From NCBI GenBank assembly GCA_027257055.1, contig JAPVLO010000975.1, positions 62,001 to 126,000 on the forward strand: a stretch of 64,000 nt of DNA. Direction: 5' to 3'. Under the pieces are notes generated by a model. That model saw only the letters and a program-made list of their open reading frames with translations, was not told the origin of the DNA and searched no databases. Below are positions 43,865 through 57,253 of this stretch, piece by piece (the stretch's first letter is position 1; every line of letters begins with the position of its first letter). The stretch comes from Cephalopachus bancanus. Lineage: Eukaryota > Chordata > Mammalia > Primates > Tarsiidae. The translations under genes were made by a program, and so were the position numbers.

Positions 43865-44155
43865 GCCGGGCTCGGTGGCTCAACCTGTAATCCAGCGCCT
43901 TTGGGAGGCTGAGGTGAGTGGATTGCTTGAGCCCGTGGGTTCGAGACCCGCCTGGGCAGACGAGACCTCATCTCTACAATAAATCAAAAAATTTAGCCAG
44001 GCGTGGTAGCGTGCGCCTGTAGTTCCAGCTACTTGGAAGGTTGAGGCGGAAGGATCGCCGGAGCCCAGCAGGTCGAGGCTGCGGTGGCCGGGAGCGGCCA
44101 CTGCACTCCAGTCTGGGCGACAGTGAGACTCCAACTCAAAAATAAATAAATAAAT
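43865..44155 (+). mobile_element. Lineage-specific Alu with AAAT-repeat tail
   Basis: GCCGGGCTCGGTGGCTCAAC to a tail of (AAAT)n instead of pure A. Flanked by AAATTTTCTTTT (43,851 and 44,156). Copy A (about 5,503-5,515) is empty. Confidence 0.95.
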
Positions 44156-44159
44156 AAAT

Positions 44160-45600
44160 TTTCTTTTAAAAAACTGTTATCTAATTTTATTTTAAATTTT
44201 AATTTTATTATATATATATAATAAAGGTACAAGCGAGGATTAACTATATAAGTAGGCTGCATACAGGTGAAGTTGGGAGGTTCTAACTGCCCCTCAATTT
44301 CCACGGGAGTGGATGATTTTTCAATATATATAAAAACAACAGGAGCAAAAGTGTCTGTACTCACCATTTGTGTATAGCAGTTATGCTGAATTAAAGTAAT
44401 GCAACAAGATGTTAAAATCCCATTCACAATTTGAAATCCCGAATAAACAAAATTAAGAAAGTCTATCATCTACACCCATTATCTTCCCTCACCTGTGTTT
44501 GCAGTGGCTTCAGTGTCTGCACTGTAAATAAGTCATATCAATCAACATAAACAACCATAAGATACTACAGAAAAATAAGAATGTTATCATATAAAATGTT
44601 AGATACTGAAGAATGTTATAGAAAAATTATTATATAAAATAAACTGAATAATAATAAAGTAGAATATACTTCAATATGTATATAAGAATCTACCCATGAA
44701 AGTCTATGAGTGATAATTGGAGATGCTCTTTTTAATACTAATATAACAGTATAGTGCAAAGCAAAATGCATACAATTGCTACTTATAACTTCATCATATG
44801 CTTTCCAGACATCTATGGAAAGGTAGCATGGTTGCCCCCAAAGAACTGAAAAGTTGGACTGATTAGGTACCCAAATCAAGGGAAAAGCAATATATTAGAG
44901 CAGAGTGATTAATACAGATTTGTAGGCTGTTTCATAAACTCCTCATTGGCCCTTGTCATGTAAAATTAAACAGTTTGAAATATAGGATTGTTTTCTGTTT
45001 GAATGAAGTAGTATGTTTAAAATACGTTTGTGAATGAAAACATGTAAAAGGATAATAAATGTTTTTATTATCACTATGTTTGCTTGTATACCCTTCACCT
45101 GAAATTCATTAGTGACTCAGCAATGTTCTCTTCAGAAATTACCAATATACGCAAGGTCAGACTTTGAAATCGTCTTCTTATTGGGGAAGGTTAACACTCA
45201 TTCTTCCGTTGCCTATGTTTAGGGCCTTTGTCTCTCTGGGTCTCTGGAGTCAAGGTGCCTGATAAGGCCTGTCGTATCAACTTGAAGCAAAATCGTTGAG
45301 CTGGACAATTTTGTCACTGCTTGGACAATATTGAGTGAAGACTGACATCCATGTTAACTACACAGAACTCACCCACATCAATCTCAGAAATGAAAAAAAA
45401 ACAAGGAAGTCATTTTGCTTCTAAGTGTCCTCAGATCTCCGACTTAATAATAGTTGATTATGCTATTATTTTTACCAAAGTAATGGTAATCTCTTTTGTG
45501 CTACTAATAATACCACCAGTATTGTTACAAAGACAAGAAGGAGGAGCAGGAGTATACATGTCGTAAGTGGTGACTTCCATGATATGCTCTGTCCAGGAGT
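44160..45600. other. Spacer in copy B with deletion of the H2 block
   Basis: An old L1 tail fragment lies at 44,170-44,330. At about 44,755 (TAACAGTATAGTGCAAAGC) the sequence jumps from A 6,395 to A 7,825, removing the MIR pair H2 and about 1.4 kb. The rest aligns with the flank before H3. Confidence 0.6.
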
Positions 45601-45607
45601 CCTTGAG

Positions 45608-45700
45608 GTGGATTATCTCCCTAGACCTCACAACAAACATGTGCCAATGAATATTTTTCTGATTCACTGTCACAGATTTGTTGTGAGGATGAAGAGGTAA
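45608..45700 (+). ncRNA. MIR891 family: miR-891-like hairpin H3' (copy B)
   Basis: The arms 45,626-45,645 and 45,669-45,688 pair at 17 of 20 positions, including an unbroken 12-bp stem CCTCACAACAAA/TTTGTTGTGAGG, around a 23-nt loop. The 5' arm CACAACAAACATGTGCCAAT is the closest in the window to human miR-891a-5p as remembered. The 3' arm reads GTCACAGATTTGTTGTGAG. It is the best single candidate for a conserved functional member. Confidence 0.75.
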
Positions 45701-46100
45701 CATTTGTAGACACTTCTGGAATCCACAAAGCAACAGAGAAGCTAAATAATTACAGTATGACCATGCAACATTCCATACCTAAAATAAATAAATACATGTT
45801 AATTTCCTATCCACAGCCTACTTAATTTTGAGTATCTTTTCCTTTCCATCTCTGTAGGAGATAATTTCCTGGTTCTATAGTTGAGAATTGGAAAATCTCA
45901 AAGGGGCTGGCAGCAAAGCTGTACCAACCCAATGTGAGAATTGCATATCACCGATGTTAATGCAGAATGAGGCTGCATTTACTAAAAGCAATTCTGAAAA
46001 TATAACCTATCATTCCCCACGCAGAAATATGTAAAATACGACAATCAATAGATTGTTCAAACTGGGAAGAAAAAAAGGACAGATTAAAAAATATGAGAAC
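45700..46100. other. Spacer in copy B
   Basis: No gene is visible. It aligns with 8,800-9,190 (ATGACCATGCAACATTCCAT). Confidence 0.6.
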
Positions 46101-46400
46101 TGGCTGGGTGCAGTGGCTCAAGTCTGTAATCCCAGCACTTTGGGAGGCTGAGGTGAGGGAATTGCCTGAGCCCATGGGTTTGAGAACAACAGCCTGGGCA
46201 ACTTGGCAAGACCTCATCTCTACACTAAAGAAAGATTAGTCACGCATGGTAGCATGCACCTGTAGTTCTGGTTACTTGGAAGGCTGAGGTGAAAGGATTG
46301 CCTGAGCCCAGCTGGTGGACACTGGGGTGGCTGTAAGCATGCCACTGCTCTCCAGCCTGGGTTATGGAGTAAAACTCCAACTCAAAAAAAAAAAAAAAAG
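46101..46400 (+). mobile_element. Alu with older consensus, plus strand
   Basis: GGCTGGGTGCAGTGGCTCAA and CCCAGCACTTTGGGAGGCTG are ancestral-Alu text, unlike the lineage-specific copies (CCGCGCTTTGG). It ends in poly-A then GAGAGAGAAC. Neither A nor C has it, so older-type Alus were also still moving after the duplication, or A and C lost it. Confidence 0.85.
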
Positions 46401-47630
46401 AGAGAGAGAACCATCCCAAGACAACCAGCACAATAATTGAGCAAACACTGCAGAAATAATTCAACAGAAAGAAAAATGAAAAATTCCTATATATATATTT
46501 GGGGACATCTGTGCACTTAATAAGATAATGTCCTAAAATACACATACATAAGAAATTTAACTGATTATGTAACTGAGAATTTAGTCAGGTATAATGAGTA
46601 AGTCCCATATTATTCATTTCTTTCAAATTCATTCTCTGTCCATAACTAACACATTTTACAGTATTTTAAAACACTTTTGATAAAATCCCTCTAATGTTTA
46701 TTTCCTGATGCAAAACAAAGATATTATAAAGAGTTGTACAAAAATGAAAAACGGGCGGACAATCTTCTACACACGGTCCCAAATAACATTCTTAGCAGTT
46801 ACAATCATCAACACAAGGTTATTATGGTTTACAAAATCAAAGTTTCCCTACAAAAAATACTAGTAGCTAATGTGACTTGTTAAATGAATTACATGACTAT
46901 GTAACCCCTGATAAGTCGACAGTTCATACAAACTTGTGATGGTATGGACCAGTTCTACCAACAGAAGTAAATCTGGGTGACTTATCAACTCTGACAGTGT
47001 GGGATATGGATTTGTTGAGTACTGAAATTCGTTACACAGAGAGAGGTCGTTAACTTTCTGGAATCATCTGACAAATGAAGAGAATTGGTCAATAGCTAAT
47101 GAGGCAAGAAGGAAAGATAAAAACATAAAAATTACCTTCTGTTTTCAGCAATAATCATACAGCAAAAACAAAAATGGTAGGAATATATTCAAAGCAAAAA
47201 TGAATTCAAATTGTTAAAATAAATAAACTTTTCAGACATATGAAACTATTTTGTTTCTTTCAGTGAATATAGCATATCTGTTTGGATAAGTTTTTTTTTC
47301 ATTTTGAGGGGCTAGGAAGTTAACAATAGTTAACAAAGAAGTATAAAACAAATTAATACCTTTGAATATTGAGTGCATTTGCCTAGGTTCTTCAATTATG
47401 GTGAGACAGAAATACTGTTACTATAAAAATTACGACACTCATTTCATAAAAAATAACAATTTATACCACTAGTTTTCTGTGGTACCTTGTTTGTCTCTAT
47501 AGTCAACAATGATTTCATTCTGTAAGCAAATTATGACATTTGCTCAAGTTTATTAACAAATATAACAACAATAAAGATAATGACAGTTACTCAATACTTA
47601 CTTAGAGTACGTAAAATACATTTGAACATC
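46400..47630. other. Spacer in copy B
   Basis: No gene is visible. It aligns with 9,200-10,720 of A without the Alu. Confidence 0.6.
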
Positions 47631-47633
47631 ATT

Positions 47634-47714
47634 TCATTTGATCCAGATAACACAAGTATCATATAAAAATCACTACTAATTTTATATCACAGGTTTACTA
47701 TGAAGTTGGAATGA
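47634..47714 (+). pseudogene. Decayed hairpin H4' (copy B)
   Basis: GATCCAGATAACACAAGTATC against ACAGGTTTACTATGAAG: the loop-side pairs present in H4 (ACCTGT/ACAGGT) are gone. It is a relic only. Confidence 0.4.
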
Positions 47715-49244
47715 AGTTACGTGAAAAATGCTCGAGTAACCTAAAATATATTAAGCACATCACTGAGCAGTGTATCACAGTGTTCACCAATGCAGCTATC
47801 AAGGCTAATTCTTTATGCCATAACACTTCCAATTTAGAGACTAAAACCTGAAAGCCCTGGTATTGAAGATATTTACCTTAAACATGTAGTTATTATTAGT
47901 GAAGATTAAGCCACCACTGTTATATTGCCCCTGTGTAGGTTCCAAATTTCTCAGTTTTCTGGAGTTTAAGGAGGTCACCTGTCAGACCAATGGAACCAAC
48001 AAACAGCAATGTTTCCCATGTTACAGCAAACCATCATTTTTCCACCAGGACAATTTTGAATTGAGTCTCACATGCAGGCCTAACTTAGTACCTAAAAAAA
48101 AAAAAACTCAAAAGAGATGATTCATTAACAGCATTGGCAATAGTCTTACTGTGTAATCAATGAGCTCACTGCTCACAGAAACCAAAACCATGGTCTGGCT
48201 TTGCAAAAGAGAAAAGCTTTGTTACATGATAACTGGCAAGAAGACAGAAGAAATGCCCACAACTGTCTCCTCAAGCTGGGGACTGGGTTGGGTAATAAGG
48301 TGTGATTTGATTAGATCTTGCAATGAAGTGATGTCAGCAAGGAAGCATGATCTGACTGTTTTAACAAAGGGGGCCAATTTATACAGTTACGTATTAGTGC
48401 ATTTTAACTTAAAAAAAAAAAAAAAACCCAGAAACAATTTCCTTCTGATTGTATCCAACCTTCCAAATCAATAATGTGACAGAATGTTTCTCAAAACAGA
48501 ATGTTTCCCTTTGCTACTTACCAGCTATGATGGCATCTGAGAATAGGGATTAAATGTCTCCAGTTTTGCACTGTATTCAGGTGATGGCCAAGGCTCAACT
48601 TCATTACTGGAAGCACTGTGGTCCCACTCCCTGAAAACCAATGTTGTGTTACTTTGATGCCTCGAGTTAATATTTACAAGGAGTGCTAACCTAGAAAGAC
48701 CAAACAAATTTATCATGATTTCTTGAAAAAACATTCAGAAAGTACATATGAAAAGTGAAACTCCACAAAAATAGTAAAGCCATCATAATAGGAAAACTAA
48801 ACCTCGCTGCAACTGTAACTAACCAAGTACCATTTAAAAATGAAGGGTCAATTATTGTTGTCAACTTTTTTCCCTATCAAGAAGTAAGTTCATTCAGCAA
48901 TTTTTAATAGGAGCTAAATTTTTCAGGTTTTGTAATACCTGAATGTCTCTAGATAGCAATGCTTCAGAAAGATGCCTTGCAAGGCTAGATGAAAAGTAGA
49001 CAAAGCCCTTCAATCAGAATTTTAGAGTTCAGTTCTATGTACATTAACCTATGAAAGAGGAGAGTTGAAATGGCTAATGACTGAAAGCACTTAACAAATG
49101 AATTAAATATCAAGATGTCTTATAAAATTGTTTTCATAACTCTGTATGTGTCATCATAAAATTACAATGGCATACAAATGAGTATTGTCAAGAAATAAGT
49201 GTTTAGGGAGCAAAAAGGAATGATTCAGAAGCTAGTACATTTCT
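47715..49244. other. Spacer in copy B
   Basis: No gene is visible. It aligns with 10,800-12,321 of A. Confidence 0.6.
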
Positions 49245-49528
49245 TTCTTTCCCTTTCTTTTTGGAATCAGGATCTTACTCTATTGCCCAGACTGGAATGC
49301 TGTGGCACAATCATGGCTTACCGCAGCCTATACCTCCTGGGCTCAGTTGATGCTGCTGCCTCAGCCTCCTCGGTGGCTGGGACTACAGGTGTACCGCCAT
49401 GCCTGGCTAATGTCTCTCAATTTTGTTGTGGAGATGATATCTCATCTAATCTAGCCTTGAACTCCTGGGCTCAAGCAACTCTCCTGTCTCGGCTTCCCTA
49501 ACGCTGTTTTTGGCCACCACGCATGGCC
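49245..49528 (-). mobile_element. Old AluJ-like element (copy B)
   Basis: Counterpart of 12,322-12,613 (GAATCAGGATCTTACTC; CCACGCATGGCC). It has diverged from its twin much more than the neighbouring converted tract. Confidence 0.85.
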
Positions 49529-49587
49529 AAAACCAGGTACACTTCTTGTTCACCAACAATCTTTCAGAAAATAACAAAAATAAGAAT

Positions 49588-49589
<2 letters not shown>

Positions 49590-49632
<43 letters not shown>
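49590..49632. repeat. (CA)n microsatellite
   Basis: About 21 uninterrupted CA units. Copy A has only a broken CACACATAC-type remnant at about 12,680, so this tract expanded in B. Confidence 0.95.
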
Positions 49633-49634
<2 letters not shown>

Positions 49635-49639
49635 GCTAG

Positions 49640-50330
49640 GAATGGCGATATAATATTTTCAGACATCTATGAAAACAAGACTAAATCATTCCTGAAGAAC
49701 ACAAAGGCTGGATAGTATAAACTATCAGGAACCTATATCAGGAGATGAGCTAGATCTATTTTGATAGCTCTTCCTAAATGTTGTGATTAGCTCCCATGGC
49801 CCCACTGGTCATCTTTAGGTTTCAGGGACAACAGAAGTTGATGTGACTATCATAATTCTACTGGCAGTGACATTTTCTCAGTTCTGCAGATGATCTTCTT
49901 AGTGGCAATATTTAAGTCTCCCATCCAATCTTTGTTATCATCAACAAAGATTACCTCAGAAAGGTAGACTAGTAAGAAGGAAGCCATTTATTCTTCCATG
50001 TCCCAGTTAATTCCTGGGTAGAAAGACTGAATAATAATTAACTTGCTCCCATGTATCATATTAAAAAGATAGACACTTGCTCAAAGTGATAGTAGTAGGC
50101 CATATTAGCCATAATACTTTTAAAAAGAAGGGGGGGAGAGTGGGGGAAAGAGAAGGAAAAGAAGAACAATTAGAAAAGGCACAGAAGGGGGGTAAGGAAA
50201 CACTGAGAAGGATGAAAAGCCAAAAGAAGAGGAAAAAGAAAATGAAGGAGTAATACAAAAAGAATAAAGGAAGGAGACGTACGTAACTGACTCAGTAGGC
50301 AATGTACTTGGGCTTTTACAGAGATGGTCT
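49640..50330. other. Spacer with polypurine tract, high identity to A
   Basis: From 49,708 it is nearly identical to 12,784-13,190. A GA-rich tract lies at 50,130-50,275. There is no gene; the frame on the minus strand is low-complexity. Confidence 0.7.
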
Positions 50331-50412
50331 CATTTGACCTTCATGGCAAACCCGTGTCACTGAATCTTTCACTAACTTACTAACAAGTTTGTTGTGAGGC
50401 TTAATGGGGAAA
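50325..50412 (+). ncRNA. MIR891 family: miR-891-like hairpin H5' (copy B)
   Basis: Counterpart of H5. The arms 50,338-50,352 and 50,387-50,399 give about 13 pairs with the same bulge and wobbles. The 3' arm changed GG to AG at its loop side (AAGTTTGTTGTGAGG), losing one C:G pair. It lies inside the tract suspected of gene conversion with A. Confidence 0.45.
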
Positions 50413-52950
50413 CATGCAAAGACTTTCAAAAACAGAAAAGTAACAGAGAAGTAAAGATAACATATTGTGACAACCTATGTGTGATTTGGTCTACCTAAAA
50501 AAAATTACTTATGACATTCATTTCCCATTTCCCACCTACTCACCTATCCCCAGATGTAAAATTTTCAGCAGTTCTACTACATATAATTCACAATCTCTGT
50601 TCAATGATATTTATTTAAATTAAATGGCCACAAAATTTCTGCTGCTTCAAACACATAACAGAACAAAACAGGAGCTGGCAGCAAATTCCTTCCCAGTTCG
50701 TTTGTATGGTGGAATCCTTTTCAGAACAGAAACTTCCCATTGTTACAAATCCACTAAGACGATCCCCATATTTATGGGTTAAATTGCTCTAGCTTCTATT
50801 GAGTGCATGTACCTGACAAGGCTCAATTTCATCAGCTGGAGGCAAAATGGCTCCAGTACCTACAAACCATCATTTGCTCCCTGAAGAGCAGGAAGGAAAT
50901 ACCTGCATGCAGAGCTAATCAGAAAGGCTAATCAAGAGTATCTACAAACAAAGATGATTAACAGCCAGCATCTGTAATAGAATGCGTTAAGATATATGAT
51001 ACTCTCATAAAGCACTCAGTAATAGAGAATGCAATCATTAAAGATAAAAATGACAAGTTCGGGGGCAAAGAAAAAAAATAATATACCTGTACTTTAGATC
51101 CCAATATGGGCTGTAAAAATATGGAAAGATGATGGCTTGCAATTAAAAGGCCTCTAATGCATTCCTGCGAATGATTGGACAGATATATAGATATATGGGC
51201 ATTCATAAACACAAATTCACACATACACCTGTCAGCATGATATCCATAGTGTATTTTGGAGAGTAAACAAATAGTATAGTAATGGACAGAGTGAGTTCCA
51301 GCATTCATCTGGAAAATATAAATCTTAAATCTAGAATGGCCTGAAAAATTATGAGTAGTGTCAAGAGGTAAGATGGTGGCACATACTGAAATATACGAAA
51401 AATGAGGATGTTTCTCCTGCACAAGAAATAATCAGTCAGAAAAGACAGTGGACATAAAAACAAAAGCAGGATAAATAAATGTTAACATATACACATAATT
51501 ACTATGAATAAACATATCATATTATTTCCAGACATATATGAATAAAACAATACATCTGTCCAATGAACCCACAGCCGAATGGCATAACTTACTAGGCGCC
51601 TCTACCAGGGTCTGGCCAAAGGATGCTGCTAGGGCATCCCTTGATCACTCGTAGTTCAAGTTCCTGCAAAGTGTTTACCTGAGGGCTCACTTCTCAGAAC
51701 AGAAATGAACAAACTTGGACTAAAATAAAAGTCTAGGGTTTGGGGAGGGAAATGGAGCACAGAGTAAAGAGCAAAGAGCCTTCAACTTATGTCTTGCCTG
51801 ATAATTTAGAGATAGCACTTACCGAAGGTGATGTACTATATCTAAGTGAGTTGCATGGATATACTATTGGAATACAAACAATATGCAGGTAATATTATAG
51901 GTATAAAATATTTAATAGCACCCATGGAAAAACTATGAGCAGTAGCAAACCATAACGGAATGCTAACCAGAAAGATAATAAATGCATTCTAACATCAACA
52001 GTTGCCTTATAATCAACAATAATCAAATAGATGAGGAAGAAAAAGCCCATCCATAACAGAATAAATTTTTCATTAAAATTTCGATGCCCACAATAAGAAA
52101 AATTTAAAACTGTATAATAAGTAAAAAATGTCTTGGATCAGCAGATAGGCATTTTCAATATCGGCACTGAATTAAGTTACTTAAATACAATATTCATTTA
52201 AGAATTCAGAGCTATCATTGTGGAATAGAACTGATAGTTCAATAAAATAAGGTAAATTCTAGATTTGCTGGTGAAAAATATGCAATTAAATATGTGCTTC
52301 TTTCCATATATTCAAACGCATACTACATAGGTAAATAAATTAGATATTAAGGTCAGACACAGTGCCTTATGCCTGTAATTCCACCACTCTAACAACCACC
52401 TGACAAGTGAAGCATCAACCATCTGGGAAGTACTTATTCCTGAAAGGACTCCTTCTCACAATTCCTATCTCCCATCCAGTCATCAGGATAAGTCAGATAG
52501 AACACCTACAGCGGAACCTAACAATCTCATATCCAATCCTTGTGAGCCAACCCTGCCTGAGCCCCCAGCATGATGCTCCCTCCTAAACAAAGGTTTCCGT
52601 GCCCCTATCTAGATAGCAAAGCAGTCCTTCATGGAAGCAGAATACATCCGGTGCCTTGATTTCAAGGTCCTAGTCATTCACTAAGTCCAATTTAAAACCT
52701 CACCTCTTCCAAGAGTCTTTCTCAGATACCTAAGGTCAAAAGCCACCTCTCCTTCTTCCATGAGGTTTCATCAGTAGGTCCCTCGAGTGTACTCTAGCTT
52801 GTATCAGTGTTATCTTCGACATCCATAATTGTTTCTCTGATTGTATCATAGAACCCAAGGATAGAACCACATGCCTTATTCATTTCTGCATGCACCAGAT
52901 AACAGAAGTGATCTTGAAGGGCTGGGGCATGTCCTACTTGTGAAGTCAGT
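50412..52950. other. Spacer in copy B
   Basis: No gene is visible. It is nearly identical to A up to about 51,845, then drops to ordinary paralogue similarity. A truncated left Alu monomer (GTCAGACACAGTGCCTTATG) lies at about 52,350. Confidence 0.6.
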
Positions 52951-52954
52951 CACA

Positions 52955-53010
52955 ATTAACATTATTAACACAATTAACACAATTAACACAATTAACATTA
53001 TCAATATCAA
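52955..53010 (+). repeat. Short minisatellite (10-bp ACAATTAAC unit)
   Basis: ACAATTAAC-type units repeat about four to five times (CACAATTAACACAATTAAC). The matching place in A (about 16,360) has a single CACAATTAATATTAC, so this expanded in B. Confidence 0.85.
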
Positions 53011-53184
53011 AGAATATCAAAGTTTGTTATGGCTTATCTTTCTGATATATATGTATGAATTTATTCTATACTATATATAAATAATGTTGCCTGAGGTTAT
53101 ATGCTAGTATGTTCATTCCTGCTGTCGGTATTTTGAATGTTGACCAAAATCAATAAACTCTATCACTAATAAACTTATTTATTT

Positions 53185-53466
53185 ATTTTTTTTGAGTTGG
53201 AATCTCGCTCTGTCGCCCAGACTGGAGTGCAGTGGCCGCTCCCAGCCACTGCAACCTCGATCTGCTGGGCTCCGGTGATCCTTCCGCCTCAGCCTTCCAA
53301 GTAGCCGGAATTACAGGCATGCGCTACCACGCCCGGCTGATTTTTTGATTTATTGTAGAGATGAGGTCTCGCTGCCCAGGCGGGTCTCGAACCCGCGGGC
53401 TCAGGCAATCCACTCACCTCAGCCTCCCAAAGGCGTGGGATTACAGGCTGAGCCACCGAGTCCAGC
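53185..53466 (-). mobile_element. Lineage-specific Alu, minus strand
   Basis: TAATAAACTT flanks it on both sides (53,167 and 53,467). It is the subtype without CCAAGTT. Copy A is empty near 16,540. Confidence 0.95.
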
Positions 53467-53754
53467 TTAATAAACTTCTAACTTTCACTTTTCATGTGTC
53501 TACAATGACTTTAACACTTGAAGTCAGCATCAAATCAATAGAATATTCTAGTAAAAAAGCAAATAAAAATATATTATAATATGCATATGAAAAAACAAAC
53601 CACCACCACATCCTGGAAATGACAACTGAACTACTACTAGTAAGAGCAGTGGTAGTGATATTTACACTAAGAGCCATTCTCATAGTGGTAGTGGTAACGA
53701 CAATGAAAGAAAAATTTGCAGAATGATTACTTACCTAGCCAATAAGGCAGCTTA

Positions 53755-53855
53755 GACTTGCATGTGGTTTTTCACATTTGCCACAACAAATATGTACCAA
53801 AGACACACTTACTTCTACAGATCAGATCTGTCATGAGAATCAATGCAAGAAACAT
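53755..53855 (+). other. Inverted MIR pair H6' (copy B), poor hairpin
   Basis: TTGCCACAACAAATATGTACC and GATCTGTCATGAGAATC. As in H6, pairing is too short to call a microRNA. Confidence 0.4.
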
Positions 53856-53956
53856 CTAGAAAGTACATGAAGAAAATGAAGATCCAAAAATCATAAAAAT
53901 TGTCAAATTTTGTGCAAGAAATAATTAGTTCAGTAGGACTAAGATATCCAAGCTCT

Positions 53957-54510
53957 GTATATGTCTAAAAACAGCCTGCTGTCAGTACTGGCCTTTGGCA
54001 GGGCACAACTGAGCCCTTAGAATGTTCTGCCTTATAAAAGTGTTTTCATACACCTTGAAGCCTTTGGAAACTGTGGACCAGTGAGAACATGTAGTTTCAG
54101 CTAATAATGTGACTTATGGTGAGCACCTGTGTTTGATCTTCAGCTCTGAAAGATTGAGTAGCTGAGCTCAATCACACAGATGCTGCATGCCTATGAGACT
54201 GACCGTCAATAAAAACTCTGGATACAAGGACTCAGGTAGGCTTCTCCCATTGAAAGTATTTCACATATGTTGTCAGACACTGTTCCTGGGAGATTTAAGC
54301 ACATTTTATTTGACTTCACAAGAAGATACCTGGAAACATATGAATGTTTGCTTTGGAATTCACTCTTTGTCTTTTCCTTTGGCTGATTTTAATCTCTATC
54401 ACTTCACTACAATAAACCATAACTTGAGTATTATAGCTTATGAGTCTTTTTAGTCAAGCACTGAGCCTCCGAGTGATCTTAGGGACTCCTGGTACTGTAT
54501 ATTAAACTCC
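53957..54510 (+). mobile_element. Probable solo LTR (copy B)
   Basis: Counterpart of 17,110-17,690. The TATA-like CTTATAAAAGTG (54,031) and CTACAATAAACC (about 54,407) are both conserved. Confidence 0.5.
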
Positions 54511-54879
54511 CTCCCCCCAAAACTCTTACTTCCAGATATCATATAAACATGACAAGGTAAATTTCTACTTGAAAATTACTTTCCGAAATACCAACAAGTA
54601 AGTTATTTCTGGATGTTTTCAAACATATTTTTAATTTAGCATATAAAATTGTATGCATTTGTCATGCACAGCATGCTGTTTTGAAATATATATATATATT
54701 TTATGTGTGTGTATGTGTATGTTTATGTATGTATTGCGGAATGATGTATTCTAGCTAATTAACAAATACCTTACTTTACATCATCATTATTTTTGTGGTG
54801 AGAACATTTAGTATCCAGTCTCCTAGCATTTTTCACAAATACAATATATCATCAGTAATTGTAGTTACTACACTGTACA

Positions 54880-55125
54880 ATAGAGCTATTGCACAAGGGA
54901 ATGCTATTCAGCCATAAAAAAAGAAATCTTCTCATTTGCAACAATGTACGTGAACTTAGAGGACATTATGTTAAGCTAAATAAGCTAAGCACAGAAAGGC
55001 AAATACCACAAGATCTCACTCATATGTGGCACATAAAAAGGTTGATTTCATAGAAGTAGAGTTTGGACTGGTGGTTACCAGGAGCTGAGGTGGTTACGGA
55101 GGAGGTGAACTAGGGAGATGTTTGT
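54880..55125 (+). mobile_element. Old L1 3' fragment (copy B)
   Basis: Counterpart of 18,060-18,330 (CCACAAGATCTCACTC, ACTGGTGGTTACCAGG). Confidence 0.75.
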
Positions 55126-56440
55126 CAAATAATACATAATTACAGTTACACAGAAATTTTTAGTAAGAGCTAACATTGTCACTTTATTTTAATACCCAAA
55201 GTTCTCTAGATGCTAGCACTTAGGTAATAAAACATGACAAAGCGACATGTGGCAAAATCCTGCTAAGTCATGATGGTGAAACTCAGTTCTCTGCAAAATA
55301 TACACTCTTATCATGGGATGCATCAGGGTTGCTAATGACTTAAAGCTCTTACCAGAAGAATTAGGTGGTATGATGCTTTACTGAAAACTGTTTTAATATG
55401 CTATAAGTGTAATCATATAACTAGAATTGTCTAAAAAATGATGAGTAATGTCAGAGCTAAGGTGGTGAGGGAAAGGTAATATGCAAACCACGTATTTTCT
55501 GTACATAAGCCTCTGCATGTCTCAGGATTTCTAGGTTCCTAGCATTTGGTAATTGGAGATTACAGTTTCCAGATCAGATGAAGACACAGGGACCAACTTT
55601 ACTTGCTGTCTAAAACAACATAAAAACTGGATAAAGGTGTCCTTTCCGCAGTATATGATTTTTTTCTGCTTTGTGGAATATCTGTTGGTTGCAGGTAGTT
55701 TGATTTATTCCTGGATTCTCTATTCTGTCCCAGTGGTCCATGTATCTAGTCTTGAACCAGTACCATGCTATTTTATATACTATAGCCTTGTTGTATAGTT
55801 TCAAGTCAAATAATGTGATGTTCGGTCTTCTTCACCACTATCCAATGCATCCATGTAACCAAAAATCATTCATACCCTCTAAAGCCATTGAAATTAATTT
55901 TTTAATGAAAAATTACACAGGAACAAAAATATTCAGAGCTCTGAAAGCGTGATTTTGAAGGACTCTGCTTCCTTTTCAACAGATTTTGTTTGAAGAAGTC
56001 TGCAGCCTTCCCAACAAAGCTATACCACTTTGCACATTGGTCAACTCGTGAGAGTTATCCATGATTGAGGGGAAACAAACGGAGTCCACCCCTAGTTCAG
56101 CCATCTTCTCAGAGAGAAAATATAGGCTTCAGTGTAGGGAATGGGAACCCAGGCAAAGCCTGGCAATTTCCCATATTAATTGATTAAATAGAAAAAAATT
56201 ATGATCGTCTCAATAGATGCAGAGAAATATTAGACTATACCTAACATTTATATATGAAAAGATAATAACAGAAAATAAGGCACAGTAAAGTGTATTCTCA
56301 GCTGGTTGAGTATCTACAAAAACGTATATTAACATAATTGTGAATGTCATAATGCTTGACTTCGGGGATAAGGGACCAGATAAGGATGTCTGCATTCACC
56401 ATTTCTAGGAAACAATTATACTGAATTAAAGTAATAAAAT
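55125..56440. other. Spacer with an antisense L1 piece
   Basis: 55,620-55,820 is the antisense half of the inverted L1 (TTTATTCCTGGATTCTCTATTC). The sequence then jumps at about 55,820 to the text at A 20,322. There is no gene; it aligns with A 18,340-18,970 and 20,322-21,800 minus Alus. Confidence 0.6.
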
Positions 56441-56834
56441 AAGATAAAATCCCATTTCATAATTTGAAAGTCTGTATGAAAAAATTAAGACAGTGTCATC
56501 TTCAACCACTGACTTTCTGCTAATTGTGTTTGCAGTGGCTTCAGTGCCTGCACTGTAATTTAGTTATCTTAATTGGTATAGACATCATAAAGTATTATAG
56601 AAAATATGTAAACCGAATAATAAGAATGTATTTGAAAAACCATCCATGAAATTCCATGAGTGATAAATGACTATATTCTTCTTAGTATGAATATAACCAT
56701 AGTGTTATTAAGACCGATAGCACTAGTTATAGTAGTAACACTGCTACTATTAATACTGATGATAATAAAATGGAAAGTTTGATGAATGATCACATACCTG
56801 GTAGATATGTAGTTCAGCGTTTCATATGGATTTC

Positions 56835-56922
56835 CACATTTTACACCTACAACAAAATTGCACCAAAGAAACACTGAATAATGCTAAAGTTTGATTTGTC
56901 ATGAGGATTGAGGAAACACATA
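56835..56922 (+). other. Inverted MIR pair H7' (copy B), weak hairpin
   Basis: ACACCTACAACAAAATTGCACC against GTTTGATTTGTCATGAGG. CCT/AGG and ACAAA/TTTGT pair, the rest does not. Confidence 0.4.
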
Positions 56923-57253
56923 GAATAAATTTTTGGAAACTGAAAGAGCACAGATGTAAACAAGTAATCATAGTATCACAACAATAGTACCTTAAATTTT
57001 ATTTCAGTATGATGGAATTCTTACCTACAACCTAGTTATGTAACGGCCAAGAAGTAGATTCACTCAGGAATTCTTAAAATGAACTAAACTCATTTTCTCA
57101 TACGCTAAGTTGTCAACAGGACTGCTTCAGGAAAATTCCGTAACAAATCTATTGAAAAGGATGCAAAGTCCCTCAGAATCATGCTTCTAGAACTCATGCT
57201 CAATAAAATAAACACTTGACAAAAGCACAGAGTTGTTAAGAGAAACACAGTCC

